From: DASTSN01 sp035549175
GTDB taxonomy: Bacteria; Bacteroidota; Bacteroidia; Chitinophagales; Chitinophagaceae
Length of the DNA stretch: 64,000 bases
Direction of reading: 5' to 3'
NCBI GenBank assembly: GCA_035549175.1
Contig: DASZRL010000020.1
Span: forward strand, 1 to 64,000
The translations under genes and the position numbers were made by a program. The notes below the pieces were generated by a model. It was not told the origin of the DNA. It searched no databases and was given only the letters and a program-made list of their open reading frames with translations. Each line of letters begins with the position of its first letter. Position 1 is the first letter of the stretch. Positions 52,231-60,846 of the stretch are shown piece after piece.

Positions 52231-52397
52231 GCGGAATCCCGGCCCGGCCTGACGGGCCCTGTCGCTACGGGTAGCCCCATCCGCCTACCGGCTCTTTCCG
52301 GCTTTGCCCAACCCCGGGCAACGAAAAAGATGCAGGCCGCAAGTCTTTCCGTCCTACCTTAGACCATGTTCGGTAAAATCAGTAACCCCGGCCGCCC

Positions 52398-53195
52398 ATG
52401 CCAATAATTGAAACCCATGAATTGACCCGGAAATTCGGTGCGTTCACGGCGGTGGATGCCCTGAACCTGGGGGTGGAACCGGGGGAGACCTTTGCCCTGC
52501 TGGGTCCCAACGGGGCCGGCAAGTCCACCGTCATCAAGATGCTCACTACGCTGCTTCCCATGAGCGCCGGAGAGGCCTTCATCCGCGGGTTTAACGTACG
52601 GACCCAGCCCGGAAAAGTGCGCCGGGTGATCGGGTACGTACCCCAGTTGATTTCGGTGGATGGGACCCTGTCGGCAATGGAAAACCTGCTATTGTTTGCC
52701 AGGTTGTATGATATGCCGGGCCGGGAGGCCCGGAAACGGGTGAACGAATCCCTGGCCTTCATGGGCCTGGGCGAGGTGGCAAAAAAGCCCGTGCGGGAAT
52801 TTTCAGGCGGGATGATCCGCAGGCTCGAGATCGCCCAATCCATGCTCCACCGGCCGGCGGTATTATTCCTGGATGAACCTACTTCGGGCCTCGATCCGAT
52901 TGCGCGAAAAGCGGTCTGGGAAAAACTGGTGGAACTGAAAAAGTTGTATATGACCACCATCCTGCTCACCACCCATCTCATGGACGAAGCCCAGCACCTG
53001 TGCAGCCGGGTCGCTTTTCTGTCGCGGGGCCGGCTGGTAGCGCAGGGTAGTCCCGGGGAGTTGGTGAAGGCCCTGGGAAAACCGGATGCCACCCTCGAAG
53101 ATGCTTTCATTCAGTATACCTCGGAGTCCCTGGCTGAGGGGCAGGATTACCAGGCCGTAGCCCGGGAAAGGAGAACAGAAAAGCGTTTGGGATAA
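52398..53195 (+). CDS. ABC transporter ATP-binding protein (DrrA-like)
   Basis: 265 aa. Walker A G-P-N-G-A-G-K-S (36-43), Q-loop V-P-Q near 80, signature F-S-G-G-M (with M-I-R-R), Walker B V-L-F-L-D-E-P-T, and H-loop T-T-H-L-M-D-E-A. The C-terminal D-A-T-L-E-D-A-F-I-Q-Y-T is typical of the DrrA/NodI multidrug subfamily. It energises export by the permease encoded 4 nt downstream. Substrate not determined. Confidence 0.93.
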   Translation: MPIIETHELTRKFGAFTAVDALNLGVEPGETFALLGPNGAGKSTVIKMLTTLLPMSAGEAFIRGFNVRTQPGKVRRVIGYVPQLISVDGTLSAMENLLLFARLYDMPGREARKRVNESLAFMGLGEVAKKPVREFSGGMIRRLEIAQSMLHRPAVLFLDEPTSGLDPIARKAVWEKLVELKKLYMTTILLTTHLMDEAQHLCSRVAFLSRGRLVAQGSPGELVKALGKPDATLEDAFIQYTSESLAEGQDYQAVARERRTEKRLG

Positions 53196-53199
53196 GCTT

Positions 53200-53961
53200 A
53201 TGATTCGGTTCGTACAAAAAACCTGGGTCATTGCCGATTTCGAGATCCGCAAGATCCTGCATGATCCCACCGAAGTGCTGGTGCGGTCGGTGCAGCCGGC
53301 CCTGTGGCTGCTGATCTTCGGCCAGGTCATGGTGCGGGCCCGGATGATACCCGGGCAAAACTATTTGGACTTTATTGCTCCGGGTATCCTGGCCCAAAGC
53401 ATTCTTTTCGTGTCCATCTTTTACGGGATTGCCATCATCTGGGAGCGTGACCTGGGCCTGACCCATAAATTTCTCGCGACCCCGACGCCGCGCACGGCCC
53501 TGGTCCTGGGAAAGGCGGTTTCAGCAGGCTTCCGCAGCATCCCCCTGTTAATTATCATATACCTGCTTGCCGCCCTGCTATCGGTAACATTGCAGGTGGG
53601 CGTACTGAACCTGCTGGGGGTGATCCTGCTCTCCGTGCTGGGGTCGGTATTATTTTCCACCTTTTCCCTGATCATCGCCTGCCTGGTCAAGACCCGGGAG
53701 CGGTTCATGGGAATCGGTCAGCTGATGACCATGCCCCTGTTTTTTGCCAGTAACGCCATCTATCCCATCAGCCTGATGCCTTCCTGGCTGAAGGTGATCT
53801 CTCATTTTAATCCGCTCACCTTCATGATTGACGGGCTGCGGCGTCTCATGGTCGGGGCGCCCTCGGACTATTCGCTTGGCCTGGATTTTACCATCCTGGG
53901 CGTTGTGTCGGTGGTCCTGACCCTGGTAGCGGGTAAGATATACCACCGGGTGATCATCTAG
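53200..53961 (+). CDS. ABC-2 type transporter permease (DrrB-like)
   Basis: 253 aa. Six membrane helices. The ABC-2 signature is recognisable in F-A-S-N-A-I-Y-P-I-S-L-M-P and L-K-V-I-S-H-F-N-P-L-T, typical of DrrB/NodJ exporters. It pairs with the upstream ATPase (4-nt gap) to form an exporter for a drug, polysaccharide or lipid. No regulator is adjacent. Confidence 0.92.
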   Translation: MIRFVQKTWVIADFEIRKILHDPTEVLVRSVQPALWLLIFGQVMVRARMIPGQNYLDFIAPGILAQSILFVSIFYGIAIIWERDLGLTHKFLATPTPRTALVLGKAVSAGFRSIPLLIIIYLLAALLSVTLQVGVLNLLGVILLSVLGSVLFSTFSLIIACLVKTRERFMGIGQLMTMPLFFASNAIYPISLMPSWLKVISHFNPLTFMIDGLRRLMVGAPSDYSLGLDFTILGVVSVVLTLVAGKIYHRVII

Positions 53962-53997
53962 CGAGGGGGCCCTGCATACCGCGAAGACCACACCGGC

Positions 53998-54381
53998 TCA
54001 CTTGATTTTCTGTACGTTGATTACGGCGTTTTGTTTTGTCGGAACCGCCACGGCGATCTGGCAAATGGGACAGGTCTGCGCCAGGGGATGAGGATCCAGC
54101 TGAAACGTAAAGGTGTCGCCCCGTGCCAGGCCGAGGCTTCCAAACGTACAATAATTAAAAACCGAAAAAGCCTGGGTGTAGGTACTGTCGTTATCCGGGT
54201 CGTGCCAGACCGCTTCTACGCGGGCGGTGTCGAGGCTCCCCCGGATCAGTTGAATGGCATAGTGGTCACAGGGTCCGTTTACGATCAGCCTGCCGGTGAA
54301 GACCGGGCCTCCCGGGGGACTCTTTTTGCACTGGAAATTCAGTACCGAAGCGACGCAAAGTATTCCTAACAACCCTTTCAT
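53998..54381 (-). CDS. Small exported or lipoprotein-like protein
   Basis: 127 aa. A signal peptide core L-L-G-I-L-C-V-A-S-V-L-N-F-Q precedes Cys18. The residues before it (N-F-Q) are an atypical lipobox, so lipoprotein status is uncertain. The mature part is strand-rich with four further Cys (C-D-H-Y, Y-C-T-F, C-P-I-C near 103-106). No family recognised. Convergent with the ABC permease gene. Confidence 0.65.
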   Translation of the reverse strand: MKGLLGILCVASVLNFQCKKSPPGGPVFTGRLIVNGPCDHYAIQLIRGSLDTARVEAVWHDPDNDSTYTQAFSVFNYCTFGSLGLARGDTFTFQLDPHPLAQTCPICQIAVAVPTKQNAVINVQKIK

Positions 54382-54630
54382 GGTAAGGTTTTTCTGAAGG
54401 ACAACCCCGATAGGCCGGTCGTTGCATCACCCGGAGCGGTCACCCCTGCGGGAGCCCGGGGAACCCTGGCGGCCGGTTGCGCTTGCCACATAAGCCCTTT
54501 CCGGGGAATATACCCGGTAAACGTGCGGGCCGTGATGAATGTTGCGCGAAAAATAAATACCTGCCCGAGCCGATCAGCCCGGGAATGCCAGGGTATATTG
54601 GGCCGGCTCCTGCCGGAAAAATTACCAGCC

Positions 54631-55629
54631 ATGGTACCTGAAAACAAACAGCCCGTTGTCCGGAAGGCCTTGCGCGCGGCCTTCGGGGTGGATCAGTATG
54701 AGGCGATGGAACCCCTCGAAAAAGGATTATCCAGCGCGCTGGTTTACCGGATCCGGGTGGGCGGGAAGTCCTACGTGCTTCGGGTGATCACGCGGACCGA
54801 TGCCCAGGCCGATCCCACTTACTATTTTTCCTGCATGGCGAAGGCGGCCGAGGCCGGGATCGCCCCGCCCATCCGGTACCTGGACCGGGAGGACCGGGTT
54901 TCCATTACGGATTTTGTGGAAGGCCGGCCCTTCGGGGCCGGGGAGGCCCTGACCGGCATGCCCCGTCTGCTGCGCCGCCTGCACACGCTGCCGAATTTTC
55001 CATTCCGGATTGATTACCTGGAAAAAATGGAAGGGTTTATGCAATCGCTGCGCAAGGCCCGCCTGCTGCCCGAACAGGCGTTACACCCGCTTTATGAAGC
55101 GTACGACCGGGTGGCCCGCGTATATCCCCGCATGGAGCCGGCCAGCCTGGTTTCCTGCCATAATGATCTGAAGCCGGAAAACATCCTTTTCGACGGTACA
55201 CGTCCCTGGCTGGTGGATTGGGAAGGAGCCTTCCTCAATGACCGGTACCTGGACCTGGCCGTGGTGGCCAATTTCGTAGTGCGCGAGGAGACGCAGGAGG
55301 ACGACTTCCTGGCGGCCTACTTCGGGCGCCCTGCCACGGAGCAGGAGCGGGCGCGGCTTTTCCTGATGGCCCAGCTGCTGCACCTGCATTACTTCACGCT
55401 TTTTCTACTGGTGGGATCCGGCCATAAACCAGTGGACCTGTATCAGGAGGCTCCCCCTGCATTCCGGGAGTTTCATGACCGTATGTGGGAGGGACAGATT
55501 GACCTGTCCCGCAGGGAGACCCAACTGCATTACGCCTTGGTACACCGCGGGGAGTTTCTGCGAAAGGCGGGAACTGCCCGGCTGGAAGCATCCCTGCGCC
55601 TTCTCGCCCAGTCATCCCGGTCTGCCTAG
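54631..55629 (+). CDS. Choline-kinase/aminoglycoside-phosphotransferase-like protein
   Basis: 332 aa from the ATG at 54631; the frame is open further upstream without homology. The ATP-binding lobe has Y-V-L-R-V-I-T near 50. The catalytic loop is C-H-N-D-L-K-P-E-N-I (about 176-185). The metal site is L-V-D-W-E-G-A (D and E/G). The APH/choline kinase/LicA superfamily includes aminoglycoside kinases and small alcohol kinases. The adjacent genes give no hint, so the substrate is open. Confidence 0.87.
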   Translation: MVPENKQPVVRKALRAAFGVDQYEAMEPLEKGLSSALVYRIRVGGKSYVLRVITRTDAQADPTYYFSCMAKAAEAGIAPPIRYLDREDRVSITDFVEGRPFGAGEALTGMPRLLRRLHTLPNFPFRIDYLEKMEGFMQSLRKARLLPEQALHPLYEAYDRVARVYPRMEPASLVSCHNDLKPENILFDGTRPWLVDWEGAFLNDRYLDLAVVANFVVREETQEDDFLAAYFGRPATEQERARLFLMAQLLHLHYFTLFLLVGSGHKPVDLYQEAPPAFREFHDRMWEGQIDLSRRETQLHYALVHRGEFLRKAGTARLEASLRLLAQSSRSA

Positions 55630-55712
55630 CATGCTTCACTTCCTCGAGTATCGGATTTCCATTTTCCTTTCTGGGTTTTTGAGTAGCTTGCTGATACCAA
55701 ACCAGCGTTATC

Positions 55713-56129
55713 ATGCACTCCTCGGGCTATTCCGGTACGCCCCTGGCCAGGAAACTGGGCCTAAAGGATGGGTTCACTGTCAGACTGGTCAATGCGCCGC
55801 CGTATTACTGGGATCTGTTCACCGATATTCCGCAAAACCTGAAGATCCTGGACCGGGCTACCCGGGACCTGGATTTGGTTCACCTGTTTGCCACAAATAC
55901 CACCGCGCTTCACCAGGGATTACCAGCCTGTATGAAGCAGATCAAACCGGATGGTATCATCTGGGTTTCCTGGCCCAAGAAAGCATCCGGGGTGGTCACG
56001 GATATTACGGAGGATACCATCCGGGCCTTCGCTCTGGATATCGGCCTGGTGGACGTCAAGGTTTGCGCGGTTGATGCGACCTGGAGCGCCCTGAAACTGG
56101 TTATCCCGGTAAAGCGCCGGACGCAATAA
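55713..56129 (+). CDS. DUF3052-family protein
   Basis: 138 aa. Begins G-Y-S-G-T-P-L-A-R-K-L-G-L-K, then F-T-V-R-L-V-N-A-P-P-Y-Y. The middle contains L-D-L-V-H-L-F-A-T and I-K-P-D-G-I-I-W-V-S-W-P-K-K. The end is D-A-T-W-S-A-L-K-L-V-I. This is the DUF3052 pattern. The I-I-W-V-S-W-P-K segment recalls a methyltransferase-like strand. Function unknown. Confidence 0.85.
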   Translation: MHSSGYSGTPLARKLGLKDGFTVRLVNAPPYYWDLFTDIPQNLKILDRATRDLDLVHLFATNTTALHQGLPACMKQIKPDGIIWVSWPKKASGVVTDITEDTIRAFALDIGLVDVKVCAVDATWSALKLVIPVKRRTQ

Positions 56130-56462
56130 ACCGGGCCCCGCGCGTAATACCGGCATGATCGGGGATTCCGGCAACACCTGCCGGGCAAATACAGGCTGGC
56201 CGAAACACCCGGAACCGGGGCAGCATCGTCCGCATAAATGCAACCTTCGGGAGACGGAATACATTGCCTGCACTTTTTTTGGATGCCTGGGCGTTCCCGT
56301 GCCGCCATTCGTGTATCTGTTGCCGGCAGCTACCGCGTTTTTCCTTATTTTTAATGTGCGGTCTGCCGGCGGGTGCGGAAAACCGGTATTACTGCCGGGC
56401 ACCCATGACCGCAGCAGGACCGTAAATCATCATTTCAATCATTCTTCAATCAGATTCTTGCC
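56130..56462. other. Intergenic region before the Tat-exported gene
   Basis: About 330 bases without a credible gene. It is more AT-rich near 56330-56460. No clear TAnnTTTG or terminator hairpin is visible. The next gene starts at the ATG at 56463. Confidence 0.4.
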
Positions 56463-57500
56463 ATGAAAAAACAGACTACGCGCCGGGAATTTCTGGGAAC
56501 GACCGGCCTGCTTCTTTCCGGGATTGCCCTGGGGGGTAAAAAGATATGGGGCGCCCCCGCCTATATTCCGGACCTGGGTAAAAACCGCTCCCTGATCCGC
56601 GGCGTGCAGATCGGCGTCATCACGTATTCCTTCCGGGATCTGCCGGACCAGAGTGCCGAGGCCACGCTGAAATATATCGTGGATGCGGGCCTGGGCGCCA
56701 CTGAACTGATGGGCGGACCCGCCGAATCCTTTGCCGGTGCGCCGAAGAACCCGGTGGATTTCCGGACCCTGTTTCCCCTGATGCGCAAGCGCTACAATAA
56801 GGAGCAGCTCACCGAGGACGAAGAAAAGACCCTGGCCGACGCCGACAAGCAGCGGCAGGCCTACCAGCAGGAACTGGCCCAGTGGCGTCTGAAGGCTCCC
56901 ATGGCCAAGTTCAAGGAACTGCGCAGGATGTTCGAGGCATCCGGGGTCCACATATATGCCTTCAAACCCGACACGTTCGGCAAACAGAACAGCGATGCGG
57001 AAATCGATTATGGCTTCCGGGCCGCCAAGCTTTTGGGTGCGAGCCATGTGACTGTTGAACACCCGGGTAACGATGCCATGACCCTCAAACTGGGCCAGAT
57101 GGCGGTCAGCCATGGCATGCGGGTCGCCTACCACGGCCACGAACAGCAGACCCCGACCCTCTGGGATACGGCGCTGAGCCAGTCTCCCGGAAATTATATC
57201 AACGTGGATCTGGGCCACTTCGTGGCAGCGGGCAATACCGATCCCCTGGGATTTCTCCGGCAAAAACATGACCGCATCGCCAGCATGCACCTGAAGGATC
57301 GCACCACACCGGCCCATGGCAAGGGCAACCTGCCCTGGGGCCAGGGTGACACGCCCATCCGGGAGGCCCTGCAGCTGATGCGGGACCAGAAATACAGGTT
57401 CCCCGGGACCATTGAACTGGAATACGAGGTCCCGAAGGATTCTGACCCGGTATCGGAAGTGAAAAAGTGCCTGGCGTATTGCCGGACGGCCCTGGGCTGA
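56463..57500 (+). CDS. Tat-exported sugar phosphate isomerase/epimerase-like TIM barrel
   Basis: 345 aa. The N-terminus has the twin-arginine motif T-R-R-E-F-L-G with a hydrophobic stretch and A-x-G-A near 31. The xylose isomerase-like TIM barrel has Q-I-G-V-I-T-Y-S-F-R near 50, V-T-V-E-H-P-G near 197, Y-H-G-H-E near 221, N-V-D-L-G-H-F near 241, and M-H-L-K-D-R near 278. These His/Glu/Asp residues form a metal site. Such exported proteins are common in Bacteroidota and planctomycetes and are thought to act on sugars; the substrate is unknown. Confidence 0.88.
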   Translation: MKKQTTRREFLGTTGLLLSGIALGGKKIWGAPAYIPDLGKNRSLIRGVQIGVITYSFRDLPDQSAEATLKYIVDAGLGATELMGGPAESFAGAPKNPVDFRTLFPLMRKRYNKEQLTEDEEKTLADADKQRQAYQQELAQWRLKAPMAKFKELRRMFEASGVHIYAFKPDTFGKQNSDAEIDYGFRAAKLLGASHVTVEHPGNDAMTLKLGQMAVSHGMRVAYHGHEQQTPTLWDTALSQSPGNYINVDLGHFVAAGNTDPLGFLRQKHDRIASMHLKDRTTPAHGKGNLPWGQGDTPIREALQLMRDQKYRFPGTIELEYEVPKDSDPVSEVKKCLAYCRTALG

Positions 57501-57625
57501 GCGTGATAGGTTATTCTCCCCTTCCAAGGGTGGCAACCAGGGGAGCGCGGTCCCTGCTGAGGCGGGGAAGCCAGTTTAGGAAACCTGCCCGCTGGCCGCG
57601 GGGAACGGCGCAAATCCAAACCAGT

Positions 57626-58672
57626 GTGAACCGGAAAAAACAATACAGGAAAGGGTGGCTGCTTGGGATGGCCTGCCTGGCGGCCAGCCTGTCCCATCCA
57701 GCCTGCGCGCAGCCTGCATCCGTAGCGAAAAAGCCTGGCGATACGGCAGTAGCCGTCAAGACCTTTGTCAACCTGGGCGGGGAATGGCAGTACGTCGAGA
57801 TGACCGGCGCCTCGGCGAATAACCCGGTTTTGCTGTTCCTGCACGGCGGCCCCGGATGGCCCCAAACACCTCATCTGCGGTATTTCAACCATGCGCTGAC
57901 CAGGTATATGACCGTGGTGGCCTGGGAACAGTCCGGCTGCGGGCAGTCCTACCTGCGCAACCCGCAGCCACGCCGGCTCAGCCTTGACCAGATTGTCCGG
58001 GACGCCCACGAGCTGACCCGGCTGCTGAAGGAAAAATTCCACAAGCGGAAAATCTACCTGGCGGGATATTCCTGGGGAAGTATGCCCGGGCTGATCCTTG
58101 CCTACCGGTATCCCGAGGATTATGCCGCCTACTTCGGGATTACCCAGGTCGTCAGCCTAAACCGGAGTATCGCGGCATCCCGTACCTGGATAGCGGGGCA
58201 GGCCCGGCGCGCCGGGGACACAGCGACCCTGCACGCCCTGAAGCGGATCGCTTCCCGCGATACCTCCCAGTGCAAGCGCCCCCTGGACTGTTTTCTGGCT
58301 CAATACCAGCTGCTCAATAAATACCATGGCGCCCTTTACAGCCAGGCGGGAGAGCAGGCCATCTCAAGGGCAGAACATTTTTACGACGACTACAAGGCGT
58401 ACGATTGGTACGGTGCCTTCTTTTATTCGGCCTACCGGCTGGAAAAGGATTTGTTCGGCACCGACCTGTCTTATATCCGCAAATTCAGGATACCGGTGTA
58501 TTTCCTCATGGGGCGCCATGACCGGAACCTGCCACCTTCGGTGACCCTGGCTTATGCCCGAGGCCTGCAGGCTCCCAGAAAGGAATATATCTGGTTTGAG
58601 CATTCCGGCCATGAGCCCCTTTCCGAAGAAGCGGACCGGTTCAATAAGGTAATGATCCGGCTTGTCAGGTAG
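57626..58672 (+). CDS. Exported alpha/beta hydrolase (proline iminopeptidase-like)
   Basis: 348 aa from a GTG at 57626, which gives a normal signal peptide (W-L-L-G-M-A-C-L-A-A, cleavage near A-C-A-Q). F-L-H-G-G-P-G near 71-77 is the oxyanion-hole loop of prolyl iminopeptidase-type hydrolases. The nucleophile is S149 in G-Y-S-W-G-S. The acid is D299 in G-R-H-D-R and the base H329 in H-S-G-H-E. The substrate may be a peptide or ester. An alternative ATG at 57668 would shorten the signal. Confidence 0.87.
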   Translation: MNRKKQYRKGWLLGMACLAASLSHPACAQPASVAKKPGDTAVAVKTFVNLGGEWQYVEMTGASANNPVLLFLHGGPGWPQTPHLRYFNHALTRYMTVVAWEQSGCGQSYLRNPQPRRLSLDQIVRDAHELTRLLKEKFHKRKIYLAGYSWGSMPGLILAYRYPEDYAAYFGITQVVSLNRSIAASRTWIAGQARRAGDTATLHALKRIASRDTSQCKRPLDCFLAQYQLLNKYHGALYSQAGEQAISRAEHFYDDYKAYDWYGAFFYSAYRLEKDLFGTDLSYIRKFRIPVYFLMGRHDRNLPPSVTLAYARGLQAPRKEYIWFEHSGHEPLSEEADRFNKVMIRLVR

Positions 58673-58710
58673 GCACCGGGGCGGAGTGCGGCAGGCTGCC
58701 GGCCAGTCTT

Positions 58711-59514
58711 TCACACGACCAGTTCGGGAAGCTCCGGGTAAGGGAAGGGGCGGGTGGGGTCCGGGGATTCCCGGAAATCTTTGGCAATGGATACCGCCTG
58801 CATTTTTTCCGGCGGCATTTGGGTCATACCAAGTTCCCGGATCCTGTTTTCGTCCGGCTCGCCAAAAAGCCACTCCCAGGCCTGGTCCTCCTCCAGTATG
58901 GTAGGCATGCGTTTTTTGCTGTTGTGGACCTGCTCCATCAGGGCGTTGGCGGCGGTGGTCAGTACGGAAAAGCTCTCCACGTACTCTCCCGTAGCCTGGT
59001 CAGTCCAGGGCTGCCAGATGCCGGCCAGGAAGAAATACGCCCTGCCTTTCAGGGTTACGAAATACGGATATTTCTCCGCCGTCTTCAGGGGCTTACCCGT
59101 GCGCCGGTTGAGCCGGTGGACATGGCGCCATTCATAAAAGCCGCTGGACAGGACCAGACAGCGGCGGTGCAGCGCGGCCTCCCGGTAGATCTTGCCCGGC
59201 CGCAGGATCTCCTCGGACACTGCATTCAGCGTGGTGATGGGCGGATGGAACCGGCCGCCGGCATCCTGGTAGCCGTGCCGCATCCGGAAAACGTCCTCCC
59301 GGGTCTTCAGGTAGGGCGGGATAAATCCCCACTCCATCTGGACAAGATCAAAGTCCGTTACGCCTTCGCGGCGTTTCAATACCGCACTGTTGCCGTAATC
59401 GAAGCCGACCAGCAGGTCGCGGTTCAGGAAGTCATGGGCCGCCACGGCCTTTTCCAGCTGCCGGAGCCGGATATATTCTGCGCGGGCAACGCGCTGACCG
59501 TTATAATAGCACAT
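58711..59514 (-). CDS. SRAP protein (SOS response-associated peptidase, YedK/HMCES)
   Basis: 267 aa from the ATG at 59514. The catalytic Cys2 follows the start (M-C-Y-Y-N-G), which decides this start over the longer frame. SRAP proteins cross-link to abasic sites in single-stranded DNA. N-A-V-S-E-E near 90-95 corresponds to N-A-R-x-E, with Val where Arg is usual. S-G-F-Y-E-W near 119-124 is present, and H-N-S-K-K-R-M-P replaces the usual H-D-R-M-P. The tail is longer than in YedK. A small frameshifted gene lies 7 nt upstream. Confidence 0.9.
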   Translation of the reverse strand: MCYYNGQRVARAEYIRLRQLEKAVAAHDFLNRDLLVGFDYGNSAVLKRREGVTDFDLVQMEWGFIPPYLKTREDVFRMRHGYQDAGGRFHPPITTLNAVSEEILRPGKIYREAALHRRCLVLSSGFYEWRHVHRLNRRTGKPLKTAEKYPYFVTLKGRAYFFLAGIWQPWTDQATGEYVESFSVLTTAANALMEQVHNSKKRMPTILEEDQAWEWLFGEPDENRIRELGMTQMPPEKMQAVSIAKDFRESPDPTRPFPYPELPELVV

Positions 59515-59521
59515 ACCCAGG

Positions 59522-59823
59522 TTATTTTGGCGATTTGCCGCCGCCGTCGGCGCTTCGTCCATCCAGGACGGCCTGCTGCAGCGTGGTCGCGCAGTGGGCT
59601 TCCTGCCGGCGGCCTTCAGGCAGGGAGGTCCACCACCGGTTCTGCTCCGGATCGGTTGCCCGGGTGATCATCAGGGGGACCGCCCCTCGCTGAACACGAT
59701 GCGGTACAGCACCTGGGAAGCGACCAGGTGCTGCTGCACCTGCATGCGCAGGCCGCGGTCTTCCAGGTCAAAGGTTCGGGGTGGGGCTTCTCCCGCAGCG
59801 CCGGGTTGCAGATCCGGTGGCAT
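59522..59823 (-). pseudogene. Small gene with a frameshift, upstream of the SRAP gene
   Basis: Read on the minus strand from the ATG at 59823: F-D-L-E-D-R-G-L, then Y-R-I-V-F-S-E-G, and a premature TGA. In the next frame the protein-like sequence goes on: A-V-P-L-M-I-T-R-A-T-D, N-R-W-W-T-S-L-P-E-G, and it ends G-K-S-P-K before TAA at 59522-59524. One more G in the four-G run near 59683-59686 would join both parts into about 100 aa. It ends 7 nt before the SRAP start. I do not recognise a family, but it resembles part of the protein encoded before dnaE2. A sequencing error is possible. Confidence 0.65.
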
Positions 59824-59928
59824 CCTGCCGGTAAATGTAAGAGATTGGCCCGGATTTTCCGGGCCGGCTGGGTGGCCCTGCGGAACAGGCAGGTCTTCAG
59901 GCTGGTTCGCGCTATAACGCCCCTGTGA

Positions 59929-59936
59929 TACCTTTG
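59929..59936 (+). promoter_or_regulatory. TACCTTTG element before the EamA gene
   Basis: An exact TAnnTTTG 7 nt before the ATG at 59944. No TTTG box about 20 nt upstream (GTTC at that point). It would yield a leaderless or very short-leader transcript. Confidence 0.4.
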
Positions 59937-59943
59937 CGACCGC

Positions 59944-60846
59944 ATGCAATCCACCAAGCCATTCACCTGGATCGCCACGGGCCTGGCCTTTTCCCTGCTC
60001 TGGTCCTCGGCGGCCACGGCCACCCGCGTCGGACTGCAGTCGGCCCAGCCCCTGGTCATCGCCCAGGTGCGCTTCGCGATGGCCAGTTTCCTGCTGTTGG
60101 CCCTCGCCCATGGAATCTACCGCAAACGGCTACCCGCAGGGCGGGAATGGCGCCAGCTGGCGATCTATGGCCTGCTGAACATCACCCTGTATCTCGGGGT
60201 GTACGTCATAGCCATGCAGACCGTATCGGCGGGCATCGGCACCCTCGCCGTGGCGGCCAACCCGGTCATCATCGGATTCTTTTCGGTGCTATTTCTGAGA
60301 AAACCGCTGACGCCGGCCCTCGTGCTATCGATGGGCGTCTGCCTGGGAGGCGTCCTGGTGGCCGCCTGGCCGCTGCTGGGCGGGGCTGCGGTCCGGGTAA
60401 CGCCCCGGGGGCTGGGCCTGCTGCTGGGCAGCATGCTGGCCTATTCGGCAGGGGCCATCTATTTTTCAGCCAGTAACTGGAATGGTCTGTCCCTGCTGGC
60501 CATCAATGGCTGGCAAACCCTGTTTGGGGGGCTGTTCCTGCTGCCTTTTTCCGCCCTGCTTTACCGCCCGGAGTCCAACCACCTGGGTGCGGGCTTCTGG
60601 GCGGCCGTGAGCTGGCTTGCCTTTCCGGTATCCATCCTGGCGGTTCAACTCTGGTTGTGGCTACTGCGGGCCCACCCGGTGCGTGCCGGGCTCTGGCTTT
60701 TTCTCTGTCCCGCGTTTGGCTTCCTGCTTGCGGCGCTCGTCCTGCGCGAGCCGGTCAGCGGGTACACCCTGACCGGCATGGCCCTGGTGCTGGGCGGGTT
60801 GCTGATCGCGCGACGCGAAGCCACCCGGGGTCGTTCACCGGCCTAA
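59944..60846 (+). CDS. EamA/DMT-family transporter
   Basis: 300 aa. Ten predicted membrane helices arranged as two EamA repeats (about 10-135 and 155-290). The first repeat starts with F-S-L-L-W-S-S-A-A-T-A-T-R and contains V-A-A-N-P-V-I-I-G. The second ends with G-M-A-L-V-L-G-G-L-L-I-A-R. Members export amino acids, sugars or metabolites. Its stop overlaps the stop of the Lon-like gene on the other strand by 2 nt. Confidence 0.9.
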   Translation: MQSTKPFTWIATGLAFSLLWSSAATATRVGLQSAQPLVIAQVRFAMASFLLLALAHGIYRKRLPAGREWRQLAIYGLLNITLYLGVYVIAMQTVSAGIGTLAVAANPVIIGFFSVLFLRKPLTPALVLSMGVCLGGVLVAAWPLLGGAAVRVTPRGLGLLLGSMLAYSAGAIYFSASNWNGLSLLAINGWQTLFGGLFLLPFSALLYRPESNHLGAGFWAAVSWLAFPVSILAVQLWLWLLRAHPVRAGLWLFLCPAFGFLLAALVLREPVSGYTLTGMALVLGGLLIARREATRGRSPA

